Source of the DNA: Streptomyces sp. P3
GTDB lineage: Bacteria > Actinomycetota > Actinomycetes > Streptomycetales > Streptomycetaceae
Direction of reading: 5' to 3'
Assembly: GCA_016893485.2 (NCBI GenBank)
Contig: JAFEKX020000001.1
Span: 8,015,501-8,079,500 of the forward strand
DNA length: 64,000 nt
The position numbers and the translations under genes were made by a program. This document shows positions 30,489 to 40,364 of the stretch, in pieces; positions within the stretch are counted from its first letter, which is position 1, and every line of letters starts with the position of its first letter. The notes beneath the pieces were generated by a model, which saw only the letters and a program-made list of their open reading frames with translations, did no database searches and was not told the origin of the DNA.

Positions 30489-31390
30489 TCACGGCTCCGG
30501 GCGCCACCCCAGTGCCCGCGATATCCCGCGCGCCGCGAGCCGCACCGCCGGGACCAACGCCGGTACCTGGGCGTCCACTTGGGGCACCACCACCGACACC
30601 GCGGCGACCACCGGACCGCCCGGACCTCGCACCGGTGCGGCCACCGACAGCGCGTCGTCCGTGATCTGACGGCTGCTCACGGCGACGCCCGTGTGCCGTA
30701 CTTCGGCCAGGACCCGGCGCAGTCGTACCGGATCGGAGATCGTGTACGGCGTGAAGGATGCCAACGGGCTTGCGCAGTAGGCCTCTTGGCCGTCCGGGTC
30801 GTCGTGGGCCAGCAGCGCGAGCCCCACTCCGGTGGCGTGCAGGGGCCAGCGGGCGCCGACCCGGATGTGCACGCCGACCGCCGAACGGCCCGAGATCCAC
30901 TCGGTGTAGACGACCTCCGCACCGTCCCGCACCGCCAACTGCACGTTCTCGTGCGTCGCTTCGTACAGGTCCTCCAGATACGGCAGGGCCACCTGGCGCA
31001 GGGCGAGGCCGCGCGGTGCGAGCGCCGCGATCTCCCACAGCCGTAGACCCACGTGGTACGTGCCTGACGCGTCCCGTTCCAGCGCGCCCCACTCGGTGAG
31101 GGCGCGCGCGAGCCGGTGGGCGGTCGTCAGGGTGAGGCCGGCGCGGCGGCTGATGTCGGACAGGGACAGGGCCGTGTGCGCCTGGTCGAAGGCGGCGAGC
31201 ACGGCGAGCAGCCGGTCGGGCGCGGAGCGGGTGGCGGGTGCCGTCGGCCGGGGACCATCGAGGGGCGTGAACTGGTGGTTGCCGGCCCCGTGGTCGGCGC
31301 CGACTGTGCGGTGGCGGCGGACCCGGTGGTCGTAGCGGAGCCGGCCGTCGTAGCGGAATCGGCCGTCGTAGCGGACCGCGTGGTGGGCAT
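30489..31390 (-). CDS. IclR family transcriptional regulator with repetitive N-terminal tail
   Basis: The winged-helix domain begins DRLLAVLAAFDQAHTALSLS and continues DISRRAGLTLTTAHRLARAL; the effector domain has VYTEWISGRSAVGVHIRVGA and GVAVSSRQITDDALSVAAPV. IclR proteins sense small organic acids and control catabolic operons. The ATG at 31390, 20 bp after the marR stop, opens a Ser/Ala/Thr tail of six hexapeptide repeats before the DNA-binding domain. One frame change near 31240 is needed to join tail and domain. If the tail is not translated, the start would be near 31260. It shares an operon with marR, divergent from the SDR-to-MaoC operon it may control. Confidence 0.8.
31268..31375 (-). 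repeat. six tandem 18-bp repeats encoding S-A-T-T-x-x
   Basis: On the minus strand the codons read SATTAD, SATTAG, SATTTG, SAATAQ, SAPTTG and PATTSS, six 18-bp units. The first three are nearly identical in DNA (core TCCGCTACGACGGCC). This looks like recent unit duplication decaying toward the downstream end. It forms a flexible tail on the IclR protein. Confidence 0.75.
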
Positions 31391-31410
31391 GGCCGGGCCT
31401 CCGTCCGGGG

Positions 31411-31835
31411 TCAGGCGAGTCCGTCCTCGGCGACCCGTTGCAGCAGGGTGTGCAGGGTGGCGCGCTCGGTCGCGTCGAGCGGGCCCAGCAGTTCGTTCGT
31501 GACGCGCAGGCCCGCCTCGTCCGTGTCGCGGAGGAAGCCGCGGCCGTCCGCCGTCAGGACCACGATGCGGCTGCGCCGGTCGTCGGGGAAGGGCGGCGCT
31601 CGGCGAATCCCAGCTTCTCCAGGTCGTCCACCAGGCCGACGATCGCGCTCGGGTCGTAGCCGAGGCGGGTGCTCAGCTCGCGCTGGAGGGCGCCCTCGGA
31701 CGTGGCCAGGAAGCGGAGCAGCGCGTAGTGGCGCAGGCGCAGACCGGACTCCTGGAGGAACGTGTTGAAGAGCTGACCGGACCGCAGGCCCAGCCGGTAC
31801 ATGAGGTAGCCCGTGTCCGCGTGCAGCCCGCGCAT
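31411..31835 (-). CDS. MarR family transcriptional regulator
   Basis: A winged-helix regulator of about 140 residues. Blocks: GYLMYRLGLRSGQLFNTFLQ, the recognition region LQRELSTRLGYDPSAIVGLV, the wing RRSRIVVLTADGRGFLRDTD, and a C-terminal helix ending LLQRVAEDGLA. One frame change near 31597 breaks ERRP/PFPDD. ATG at 31835 is the first in-frame start, but the family usually has a longer N-terminus, so the true start may lie up to 31905, hidden by another lost base. The palindromic sites at 31976-31995 are likely its operator, which would control both this operon and the divergent SDR operon. Confidence 0.82.
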
Positions 31836-31975
31836 CCACGGCTCGTGCGCGTCGATCGGCGGGTTCGCGGCGTGCGGCTGACGGGCGATGGCGGGCTCCC
31901 TGGGTCGAGGCCCCGGGCGGGGCGTGCGGTGGTTCGGGGCCAGTCTGACCTACCCGGTCCATCGGTAACAACTAT

Positions 31976-31995
31976 TGACGTCAGCAATTATTGCT
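31976..31995. promoter_or_regulatory. MarR-type operator in the marR / SDR divergent promoter
   Basis: AGCAATTATTGCT (31983-31995) is a perfect 13-base palindrome, and TGACGTCA (31976-31983) is a second palindrome touching it. The A/T-rich stretch 31966-31998 stands out. It lies 49 bp before the SDR start, the right place for repression of the catabolic operon. Confidence 0.65.
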
Positions 31996-32043
31996 CTTAG
32001 CTTCGATCTCGTAGCCGCACCTCGTCTTGTGAAGGGACCGCTC

Positions 32044-32960
32044 GTGCCCAGCATCGATCTGACCGGCAAGGTCGCCGTCGTCACCGGCAGCGGCCGGGGC
32101 CTCGGCCTCGCCTACGCGCACGCCCTGGCCGCCCACGGCGCGTCCGTGGTCGTCAACGACATCGACGAGGCGGTGGCCGAGCAGGCCGTGAAGTCGATCA
32201 CCGAAGCGGGCGGCACCGCCGTCGCCGAGGTGGTCCCGGTCGGTACGACGGAGGCCGCCGAACGGCTGGTGAACAGGGCCGTCGAGGAGTTCGGACGGCT
32301 CGACATCCTGGTCACCAACGCGGGCATCCTGCGCGACAAGGTGCTGTGGAAGATGACCGACGACGACTTCGACGCGGTGATCACCACCCACCTCAAGGGC
32401 ACCTTCACCTGCGCCCGCGCCGCGGCCGTACGGATGCGCGAGCAGGGCGAGGGCGGCAGCCTGATCCTGGTCGGCTCGCCGGCCGGCCAGCGCGGCAACT
32501 TCGGGCAGACGAACTACGCGGCCGCCAAGGCGGGCATCGCCGCGATGGCCCGCACCTGGTCGATGGAGCTGGGCCGCGCGGGCATCACCGTGAACGCGAT
32601 CGTGCCGGTCGCCGCGACCGCGATGACCGAGACGATCCCCGCGTTCGCGCCCTACGTGGAGGCGATGAAGAACGGCGAGCCCCTCCCCGACGTCCTCCGC
32701 AAGGGCGAGGGCTTCGGCACCCCGAGGACTGCGCGGCACTCGTACCGTTCCTGGCCTCCGAGGCGGCGCGCGGGATCACCGGTCAGGCCATCGGCATCGG
32801 CGGCGACAAGGTGGCACTCTGGTCCCACCCGCAGGAGATCAGCACGGCCTACGCCGACGGCGGCTGGACCCCCGACACCCTGGCCGACGCCTTCCCCACC
32901 TCGGTCGGCGCCGAACTCCAGTCGGTCGGCATCCCCGCACCGAAGCTCCCGGAGGCGTGA
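32044..32960 (+). CDS. SDR family oxidoreductase
   Basis: A classical short-chain dehydrogenase/reductase of about 305 residues. The cofactor motif VAVVTGSGRGLGLAYAHALA (TGxxxGxG), LDILVTNAGILRDKVLWKMT (NAG) and the catalytic Ser and YxxxK in ILVGSPAGQRGNFGQTNYAA followed by AKAG are all visible. The Asp at VVVNDIDEA suggests NAD preference, and the long C-terminal tail (ISTAYADGGWTPDTLADAFP) resembles peroxisomal multifunctional-enzyme-type hydroxyacyl dehydrogenases. GTG at 32044 follows an AAGGGA ribosome site. One frame change lies near 32726. First gene of the SDR/amidohydrolase/ligase/MaoC operon. Confidence 0.88.
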
Positions 32961-33839
32961 TGACACCCCCATGGACCTCGACGGACTCGTCGCGATCGAC
33001 GTCCACACCCATGCGGAGGTGTCGTCCAAGGGCCACTCCTCCCTGGACGACGACCTGCACGACGCCTCCTCCGCCTACTTCAAGGTCGAGGGCAAGCGGA
33101 AACCGACCCTGGAGGAGACCGCCGCGTACTACCGCGAGCGGAACATGGCCGCCGTCATCTTCACGGTCGACGCCGAGTCCGCGACCGGCACCGAGCCCGT
33201 CCCGAACGAGGAGGTCGCCGAGGCCGCGGCCGCCAACGCCGACGTCCTCATCCCCTTCGCGTCCATCGATCCCTTCCGCGGCAAGGCGGGTGTACGGCAG
33301 GCCCGCCGCCTGGTGGAGGAGTACGGGGTGAAGGGCTTCAAGTTCCACCCCAACATCCAGGGCTTCTTCCCCAACGACCGTGCCGTGGCCTACGACTTGT
33401 ACGAGGTCATCCAGGAGACGGGCACCATCGCCCTCTTCCACACGGGCCAGACGGGCATCGGTGCGGGCGTCCCGGGCGGCGGCGGCATCCGCCTCAAGTA
33501 CTCCAACCCCTGCATGTGGACGACGTCGCCGCCGACTTCCCGCACCTGAAGATCATCCTGGCGCACCCCTCCTTCCCCTGGCAGGACGAGGCCCTCGCCG
33601 TCGCCACCCACAAACCGGGCGTCCACATCGACCTCTCCGGCTGGTCCCCGAAGTACTTCCCGCCGCAGCTCGTGCAGTACGCCAACACCCTCCTCAAGGA
33701 CAAGGTCCTCTTCGGCTCCGACTACCCCGTCCTCACCCCGGACCGCTGGCTCGCCGACTTCGAGAAGCTGCCCATCAAGGACGAGGTCAGGCCGAAGATC
33801 CTCAAGGAGAACGCCGCCCGCCTGCTCGGCCTGACGTAA
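32960..33839 (+). CDS. amidohydrolase family protein (PF04909, ACMSD-like)
   Basis: A metal-dependent TIM-barrel hydrolase or decarboxylase of about 290 residues. Metal-binding HxH lies in VAIDVHTHAEVSSKG; other blocks are AVIFTVDAESATGTEPVPNE, GVKGFKFHPNIQGFFPND, IALFHTGQTG, LKIILAHPSFPWQDEALAVA and DKVLFGSDYPVLTPDRWLAD, the last carrying the catalytic Asp. These fit the amidohydrolase-2 group, which includes several aromatic-acid decarboxylases. The ATG at 32960 overlaps the SDR stop if one C is restored in the run at 32966-32970; ATG at 32971 is in frame as written. A second frame change lies near 33515. Substrate unknown. Confidence 0.85.
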
Positions 33840-33849
33840 GGGACACCGG

Positions 33850-35413
33850 ATGCGCAACGAGGGACTGGGGTCCTGGCCCGCCCGCCGGGCACGGAAGACC
33901 CCACGTCGTACGGCACTGGTGTACGGCGGATCGTCGACGGACGACGGAGCTTCGTCGACAGGCGACGCGACTTCGTCGACAGTCCGCAGCAGTACGTCGA
34001 CTGACTACGGCACATTGCATACGAGAACCACCCGCCTCGCCCACGCCCTCCGCACCCGAGGCCTCCGCCGGGGCGACCGCATCGCCTACCTCGGCCCGAA
34101 CCACCCCGCCTACCTGGAGACCCTGTTCGCGGCCGGCATCCTCGGCGCGGTCTTCGTCCCCCTCAACACCCGCCTCGCAGGCCCCGAGATCGCCCACCAA
34201 CTCACCGACTCCGGCGCCAAGATCCTCGTCTACGGCCCGACGCACGCCGGGCTCGTCGCCGGACTGCCGGGCAGCACCGACGTACGCGTCTACATCGAAG
34301 TCGGCCCGGAGTACGAGGAGTTGACCGACGCCGCCTCGGACGAGCCGATCGACGAGCCCGTCACCGCCGACGACACCTGCATCATCATGTACACCTCGGG
34401 CACGACCGGCCGCCCCAAGGGCGCCATGCTCACCCACGGCAACCTGGCCTGGAACGCGATCAACGTCCTCGTCGACACCGACCTGATCGCCGACGAACGC
34501 GCCCTGGTCTCCGCCCCGTTGTTCCACACGGCCGGCCTCAACATGCTCACCCTGCCCGTGCTGCTCAAGGGCGGCACCTGCGTCCTGGTCGAGGCCTTCG
34601 ACCCGGCCGCCACCTTCGACCTCGTCGAACGGCACCGGATCACCTTCATGTTCGGGGTCCCCACGATGTTCGACCAACTCGCCCGCCACCCCCGCTGGGC
34701 CGACGCCGACCTCTCCTCGCTGCGCATCCTCACCTGCGGCGGCTCCCGGTCCCGTCCCCGTTGATCGCCGCCTACCAGGAACGCGGGCTGACCTTCCTCC
34801 AGGGCTACGGCATGACGGAGGCCGCGCCCGGCACCCTGTTCCTGGACGCCGAACACGCGGTCGGCAAGGCGGGTTCGGCGGGCGTGCCGCACTTCTTCAG
34901 CGACGTGCGCGTCGTACGGCCCGACCTCACTCCCGCCGATGTCGGCGAGACCGGCGAGATCGTGGTGCGCGGGCCCCATGTCATGCCCGGCTACTGGGGT
35001 TGCCCGAGGAGACGGCCGCGGTCTTCGCCGACGGCTGGTTCCGCAGCGGGGACGCGGCACGCACCGACGAGGACGGCTATGTGTACATCGTCGACCGCAT
35101 GAAGGACATGATCATCTCCGGTGGGGAGAACATCTACCCCGCCGAGATCGAGGACCTGCTGCTGGCCCATCCCGACATCGTGGAGTGCGCGGTGATCGGG
35201 GTCGCGGACGACAAGTGGGGCGAGGTACCGCGCGCGGTCGTCGTCCCGCGCGAGGGCGTCTCGCTCGACCCCGACGAGGTGCTCGCGTCGCTGGCGGGCC
35301 GGCTCGCCAAGTACAAGATCCCCAAGTCGATGGTGGTCGCGGACGAACTACCGCGCACCGCCTCCGGAAAGCTCCTCAAGTCCCGGGTGCGCAAGCGCTT
35401 CGGCGACCGGTAA
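33850..35413 (+). CDS. long/medium-chain or aryl acyl-CoA synthetase (AMP-forming)
   Basis: An ANL-superfamily ligase of about 522 residues that activates a carboxylic acid through an acyl-adenylate. Motifs: the P-loop-like CIIMYTSGTTGRPKGAMLTH, LQGYGMTEAAP, DGWFRSGDAARTDEDGYVYI, DRMKDMIISGGENIYPAEIE and the catalytic Lys in PRTASGKLLKSRV. The start ATG is 10 bp after the amidohydrolase. A Ser/Thr/Asp-rich segment of about 25 residues (33924-34003) is inserted between ALVYG and DYGTLHTRT, where relatives have a short turn. Frame changes lie near 34748 and 35003. It probably feeds the product to the SDR and MaoC enzymes as a CoA ester. Confidence 0.9.
33924..34005 (+). repeat. imperfect TCGTCGAC repeats encoding Ser-Ser-Thr units in the ligase
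   Basis: TCGTCGAC or close variants recur at about 24-27 bp spacing, giving SST, SST, SST and SSTST in frame with Asp/Gly/Ala between. The insert sits in a surface turn near the N-terminus. It looks like local repeat expansion and is not part of the normal family sequence. Confidence 0.6.
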
Positions 35414-35436
35414 CTCCCTTAAGGAACAGGCTACTT

Positions 35437-35893
35437 ATGAGCATCACCGTCAACGGCCTCGACGAACTCAAGAAGCTCGCAGGCAGCGACCTCGGCACCA
35501 GTGAGTGGATCGAGGTCACCCAGGAGCGGATCAACACCTTCGCCGACGCGACGGGCGACCACCAGTGGATCCACGTCGACCCGGAGAGGGCCGCGGCCGG
35601 ACCGTTCGGCGCGCCCATCGCGCACGGCTATCTGACCCTGTCCCTCTTCATCCCGCTCTTCACCGAACTGCTGGACGTCGAGGGCGTGTCCACGAAGGTC
35701 AACTACGGCCTGAACAGGGTCCGTTTCCCCGCACCGGTGAAGGTCGGCTCACGGATCCGGCTCGTCGCGAAGCTCGCGGCCGTCGAGGACGTACCGGGCG
35801 GGGTGCAGATCGCCGTCGAGGGCACGATAGAGATCGACGGCGGGCCGAAGCCCGCCGCCGTCCTGCAGAGCCCTCTCGCGGTTCTACGCCTGA
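35437..35893 (+). CDS. MaoC family (R)-hydratase
   Basis: A hot-dog-fold enoyl-CoA hydratase of about 151 residues. The hydratase motif is DHQWIHVDPERAAAGPFGAP followed by IAHGYLTLSLFIPLF (catalytic Asp and His), with VNYGLNRVRFPAPVKVGSRI. ATG at 35437 follows AAGGAACAGG. As written, the frame runs past the usual end to 36096. A shift near 35874 (one extra C, or two lost) gives LSRFYA and the stop at 35893, the normal C-terminus. Last gene of the operon; it would hydrate an enoyl-CoA made from the ligase product, with the SDR oxidising the alcohol. Confidence 0.85.
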
Positions 35894-35935
35894 CCGGCGG
35901 CCACGGTCGACCGACGTGCGTATACCGCCGACCGT

Positions 35936-36776
35936 CTACTGCTGCTTGTACGAGTACACGCTCGTCGACACCTGGCACACGCCCGGCTGGACGACCTCGG
36001 CCCGCAGCGTGCCGCTGTTCACGTCGTAGTCGATGCCTTCGGCCTCGAACGTGCCTGTGCAGATGCTGCGTTGGGGCAGCGCGAACAGGCTGGTGACCGC
36101 GCCGGTGATCGGCCGGCCGTCCAGTTTGTGCGGCAGGTCGACCTGGAGGAGCGGGCGGATCTCGGGGAACTTGGTCCCCGACGCGTCGTCCGAGACGCAC
36201 ACCAGGCGGGTGTCCGTCACGAAGTCGCAGCCCTGGATGTCGTTCACCGTCCTGTCCAGGGTGATCTGCCCGGCCTGTGGCAGCGCCCCGCCCGTCTTCG
36301 GGGTGGACGCGTTGAGCAGGGGGTGGGGAAGACCTGGAGTCTGGACTGGTCGCCCCACTCGCCCGACACCATCCACTGCGTGTCCGGCGAGATCGCGTCG
36401 AACGAGTTGTTGATCTTCTCGCCCGCGTCGAGCGTGTGGACGTACGTGTAGCGCGTCCCGGCCGGCGTGGTGACCGCGAACATCTTGACGTGCCGGTGTC
36501 GGCGCCCTGGTAGGCGTCGAAGACATAGCCGTTCGCGATGTCCGGGTCACCGATGTGGTTCCAGCCCTGGATGCGCAGATCCAGGGGGATGGACGCCAGC
36601 CCGCGGTACAGCAGCGAGCCGTCCGCCTGACTGGCGACGCCCTCACCGCCGCCGAGGCTGCCGGTGTAGGCCGTGCCGGTCTCCGCCCAGGTGGTGGAGG
36701 CGGCTGCGGAGGAGGTGCTCACGCCGAGCGTGAGAGCACCCAATAAGGCCGCGAGAACAGTCAGTTGACGCTTCAT
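35936..36776 (-). CDS. secreted protein of unknown function
   Basis: About 280 residues beginning with a clean signal peptide (MKRQLTVLAALLGALTLGVS, cleavage after SAAAS or nearby). The mature part, with YTGSLGGGEGVASQADGSLL, IQGWNHIGDPDIANGYVFDA and YTYVHTLDAGEKINNSFDAI, looks beta-propeller-like, and three Cys in the C-terminal half may form disulfides. I do not recognise the family. Frame changes lie near 36490 and 36325. Its start overlaps the stop of the PHP-domain gene (TGATG), so the two are translationally coupled and likely act together outside the cell. Confidence 0.65.
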
Positions 36777-38446
36777 CAGATACCTGCCGGGTCGACGAAG
36801 ATGGGGTTGGAATAGAACCATGTGTCGGCCCACGGGTCACCGTTGCCGGGCTCGTGGGGATCGGGCCGTGCGGGTCCACCGACGCGCCGAGGTAGCCCGC
36901 ACCGTGTCGCTTGCCGTCGCTGCCGCGCAGCCGGAGATAGAAGGACTCGTCCCCGGCGGTCACCGGAATGCGCAGCGTGTACGTCCCCTTGCGGCCGCCG
37001 ACGTCCGCCGTACGGACGACCTTCGTGTCCGGCGCCCGCCACGCGTCCCGGTCGGACACCGCGCCGCGCACCGCGCCCCGGATGACGTCCACGTGCGCCA
37101 ACTCGGGCAGGATTCCCTGGGCGTTGGGCCGCGAGGCGGTCGTCACGGTGATGTTCAGGGTGAGCCGGTCGCCCTTGCGGACCCGCAGCCGGCCGCCCAG
37201 CGTGACGCCCTGACCGTGGTCGCAGTCCCGCTTCAGGCGGACGTCGAGCCCGTCCAGCAGATGCCCGTGGTCGACCCAGACCCGGCCCGCGCGCAGGCCC
37301 GCCATGACCTCGCGGTAGCCGTAGCGGGTCACGCCCACGTGGGTGCGGCTGAACTCGCCGGGCCAGAAGTCGCTGCCGGGCTGCGGGGAGTCGGTCCGTA
37401 CCGGGTCGGGGAGCTTGCCGGTGTTGTCGAAGTTCTGCCCGTCGGGCCACGTGCCGTTGGCCCAAGTGTCGTAGACCGTACGGTGGTTGTCGGAGTTGGT
37501 GGTGATCGAGAAGAGTCGACCCTCGGCCAGCATCGAGTCCCACAGCCCGCCGACGGTCGCCGTCGCCCAGTCGAAGCCGCCGTACGTCACATACGCGTCC
37601 GCCGGGTAGCCCGACCAGGACTGCGCCGAGGGCTTGTTCTCGTACTCGCCGCGGATCGACGTCGCACCGCGCCAGCCGGGCAGGGCCGCGCCCTGGGCAC
37701 CGGGCGCACCCTCCATGCCGATCATGATCTCGGGTGCCGCGTCCCGCCAGGCGCGCATCTCGTGCGGGGAGTCGATGCCCAGGCGCAGCGGGTGGTTGGC
37801 GAGGACGAGGACGTCGTCGACGTAGCCCGAACGGCGCTGCTCCGCCAGCCACTTGATGGCCTTCACGGCGTGCGCCTCGTTGCGGGCGGTGTCCGCGTCG
37901 GCGACGCCGCCCTTGTCGTAGCCCAACAGCTTGCCGTCGTAGGCGAGTTCGAACTGGGTGAGCAGATCCACCTCGTGCCGGCCCGGCGCGGCGAAGATCG
38001 TGCAGTGTTCGGCGGCCGGGATGTACCACTCCAGGCCCTGGAAGATCAGCTGACGGGGTTCGCGGCCCGCGCCCTGAGGATCTCCGCGTGCTCCAACTCG
38101 GCGCCGTAGGAGGCGTGTCCGAAGTTGGAGTGCTCGTTGAACACCATCCAGTCGAGGCCGTACTTCGCGGCGGCCCGCGCCTGCTGGGAGAACGTGTACT
38201 TCGCGTCGTGGCTGTACACGGAGTGCACGTGGTGGTCGCCGACGAGGTACGCGAGGCGCGGGTCGTTGCCGCCGTAACCCCGGCCTGCCGCCGCCGCGGA
38301 GGTGGCGAGCGGTCCCGCGCCGAGGGTGAACGCGGCGCCGAACAGGCCCGCGCGGCGCAGGAGTTGGCGCCGGGAGACGCCCTGGGCGTCGAGGTCGGCG
38401 GGGAGACGGACGGATCGGCCCAGGTGGGCAGCTGCTGCTCGGTCAT
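36776..38446 (-). CDS. secreted PHP-domain metallo-phosphoesterase/hydrolase (CehA/McbA-like)
   Basis: About 555 residues. A twin-arginine signal (SRRQLLRRAGLFGAAFTLGA) precedes the PHP domain with YLVGDHHVHSVYSHDAKYT (HxH metal motif), MVFNEHSNFGHASYGAELE and LFSITTNSDNHRTVYDTWAN. A beta-rich C-terminal region ends WFYSNPIFVDPAGI. PHP enzymes of this group hydrolyse phosphoesters or related bonds with a multinuclear metal centre; export by Tat suits a pre-loaded metal enzyme. ATG at 38446. Frame changes near 38402, 38050 and 36868. It lies between the metallophosphoesterase gene and the coupled secreted protein. Confidence 0.8.
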   Translation of the reverse strand: MTEQQLPTWADPSVSPPTSTPRASPGANSCAARACSAPRSPSARDRSPPPRRRQAGVTAATTRASRTSSATTTCTPCTATTRSTRSPSRRGPPRSTASTGWCSTSTPTSDTPPTAPSWSTRRSSGRGPRTPSADLPGPGVVHPGRRTLHDLRRAGPARGGSAHPVRTRLRRQAVGLRQGRRRRRGHRPQRGARREGHQVAGGAAPFGLRRRRPRPRQPPAAPGHRLPARDARLAGRGTRDHDRHGGCARCPGRGPARLARCDVDPRRVREQALGAVLVGLPGGRVCDVRRLRLGDGDRRRAVGLDAGRGSTLLDHHQLRQPPYGLRHLGQRHVARRAELRQHRQAPRPGTDRLPAARQRLLARRVQPHPRGRDPLRLPRGHGGPARGPGLGRPRASAGRARRPPEAGLRPRSGRHAGRPAAGPQGRPAHPEHHRDDRLAAQRPGNPARVGARGRHPGRGARRGVRPGRVAGAGHEGRPYGGRRRPQGDVHAAHSGDRRGRVLLSPAARQRRQATRCGLPRRVGGPARPDPHEPGNGDPWADTWFYSNPIFVDPAGI

Positions 38447-38481
38447 GATGATGCGGAAGTCCTCTGGAGTCTGGAGGGCTG

Positions 38482-40312
38482 TCAGTGGTTCATGAAGGAG
38501 GTGACGGGCAGCGCCCGTTCGACGATCCGGACGTCGCCGAGGCGGCCGTGCAGGATCTGGTCGATCTTGTCCGCGTACTCGTAGCCGCCGAGCAGCCAGG
38601 GCTGTCCGGAGGAGGCGATGCCGATCGCGGGGGCGTGCGGGTTGCGGGCCACCGGGCAGCCCTGGACGTACATGGTGGTGTGCCGTCCGTCGTTGACCAC
38701 GGCGAGGTGCCACCAGATCTCGGGATCGGTCTCGTCGCCCCAGTTGGTAGCCAACTGCCGCTGGTTGAGCGGATGTACCGCCCACTGCGGGCCCGGTCCG
38801 TCGGAGAGGGACAGGGTTGCGAGCGGCTCGTCGGGGTCGTCCGTCACCGTGCCGACGGAGCCGTTGCGGCCGGTGCGGCAGACCAGTCCGGCCCAGGCGT
38901 TGTGCGAGGCGTTCCAGTCGGCGGGCAGCCGGTAGAACGCCTCGATGGTGTAACCGTCCTTGAATGTCGCCGAGTTGAGCGGCGCACCGTCGACGGTCCG
39001 CAGGTAGGCGCCCTTCAGCGGTGACTTGTAGCCCGTGAACTCCAGGCTGCCGTGGCCCGGTTGGTCCGGGTGGTGGTCGGCGGACCAGCCGAGGGTGCCG
39101 CCGTTCACCGAGACCACGGTGAGGTCGTTGCCGCGGCCCGAGAGGTCACGGACGGTGCCGGAGACCGGGGACTCGAAGCGCCAGTAGGCGGCCGTGCCCG
39201 GGATCACCATCTTCGACGCGGGACGCGCCGGGCGGACCGGCACCGGGTCGAACCCGGCGAAGCGGTCCGCGAAGTCGATGCCGACGGAGAACCGGTCGGC
39301 GTCACCGCTGAGTTCGATCTCCTGCCGCTCCAGCTCGTTGAGGCCCTTCGCCGCCCGGCCCAGGATCCACGGCGACACGGTCTCCACGTCGATGACGTCG
39401 CGATCCAGGTCGAAGTGGTAGAGGCGGATCATCGCCGCGCCGCCGAAGTAGCGGTTCTGATAGTTCGTCAGATGAAGGTGGACGTCGTTGCCCGCCGCGT
39501 TCTTTCGGGTTGCCCGGCGAGCCGGCCAGTAGTGGCCGTTCAGGGTCAGGAAGATCTGGTCGTGGTCCGCGATGAGCTGATCCCACAGCTGCTGCCCGTA
39601 GTCCGACAACGTGTCGTCGTCCACGACCAGTTCGTGCGTGGTGAGGATGACCGGCGTCTTCGGGTGCTGCGCGATGACGTCCTTCGCCCACGCGTAGCCC
39701 CTCGCCGAGAGGCGCCAGTCCAGCGCCAGCACGAGCCATCTCCCGCCCGGCCGCCTTGAACACGTGGTACGTGTTGTAGCCGTCCGAAGAGGCCCCGCCG
39801 AACGTGGACTTGTTCTTGAAGCGCTGCGGCCCGAACGTGTCCAGGTATGGCGACGCGCCGCGCTGGTCGTCGGTCGACGACTTGATGTCGTGGTTGCCGG
39901 CCAGCACGCTGTAGCCGACACCCCGCCGGTCCAGCAGCCTGAACGCATCGCCGATCGCCGCGAATTCGGGCTTCGCGCCGTTCTGCGTCAGGTCGCCCAG
40001 GTGGGACAGGAAGACGATGTTCTCGTCCCTGCCGTGCTCCAGGAGATAACGCAGCGAGGCCTCGATCGGCGCCTTGTCGATGCTCGGCCCGTCGAAGAGG
40101 TACTGGGTGTCGGGCATCACCGCGAGAGTGAAGCGGTGACTGTCGGTGTCGGGCCGCCAACTCGCCGTCGCCGGGGATGCTTCGGCGGTGGTCGGCAGTG
40201 CGACACCGGCCGTCGCGGCGGCGCCCAGCAGGGCCGTCGCGCGGAGGAAACCGCGCCGTCCGGCGCCGGCCTGGGCCGTCTCGCACTGATCGTGCTCATG
40301 CGAAGTACACAC
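38482..40312 (-). CDS. secreted metallophosphoesterase with LamG-like domain
   Basis: About 610 residues. A Tat signal (GRRGFLRATALLGAAATAGV) is followed by a calcineurin-like domain: FTLAVMPDTQYLFDGP, VFLSHLGDLTQNGAKPEF, YSVLAGNHDIK, ILTTHELV and FLTLNGHYWPARR carry the D, GD, GNHD, H and GHxH-type metal ligands. The C-terminal half is a concanavalin-like LamG module (GTAAYWRFESPVSGTVRDLS; FKDGYTIEAFYRLPADWNAS). GTG at 40312 is chosen from the ribosome site GGAG and signal position. One frame change near 39735. It is likely an exported phosphodiesterase or phosphatase that binds a surface or glycan target. Confidence 0.85.
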
Positions 40313-40364
40313 GTGTGCTCCGTACAGGGTGAGTGCTCGTGAAAGCCGCTGAGAACTGGGGAGT

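Noticed and set aside
38485..39759. Plus-strand frames opposite the metallophosphoesterase
   Set aside because: Typical high-GC mirror frames with no motif; the minus-strand gene is certain.
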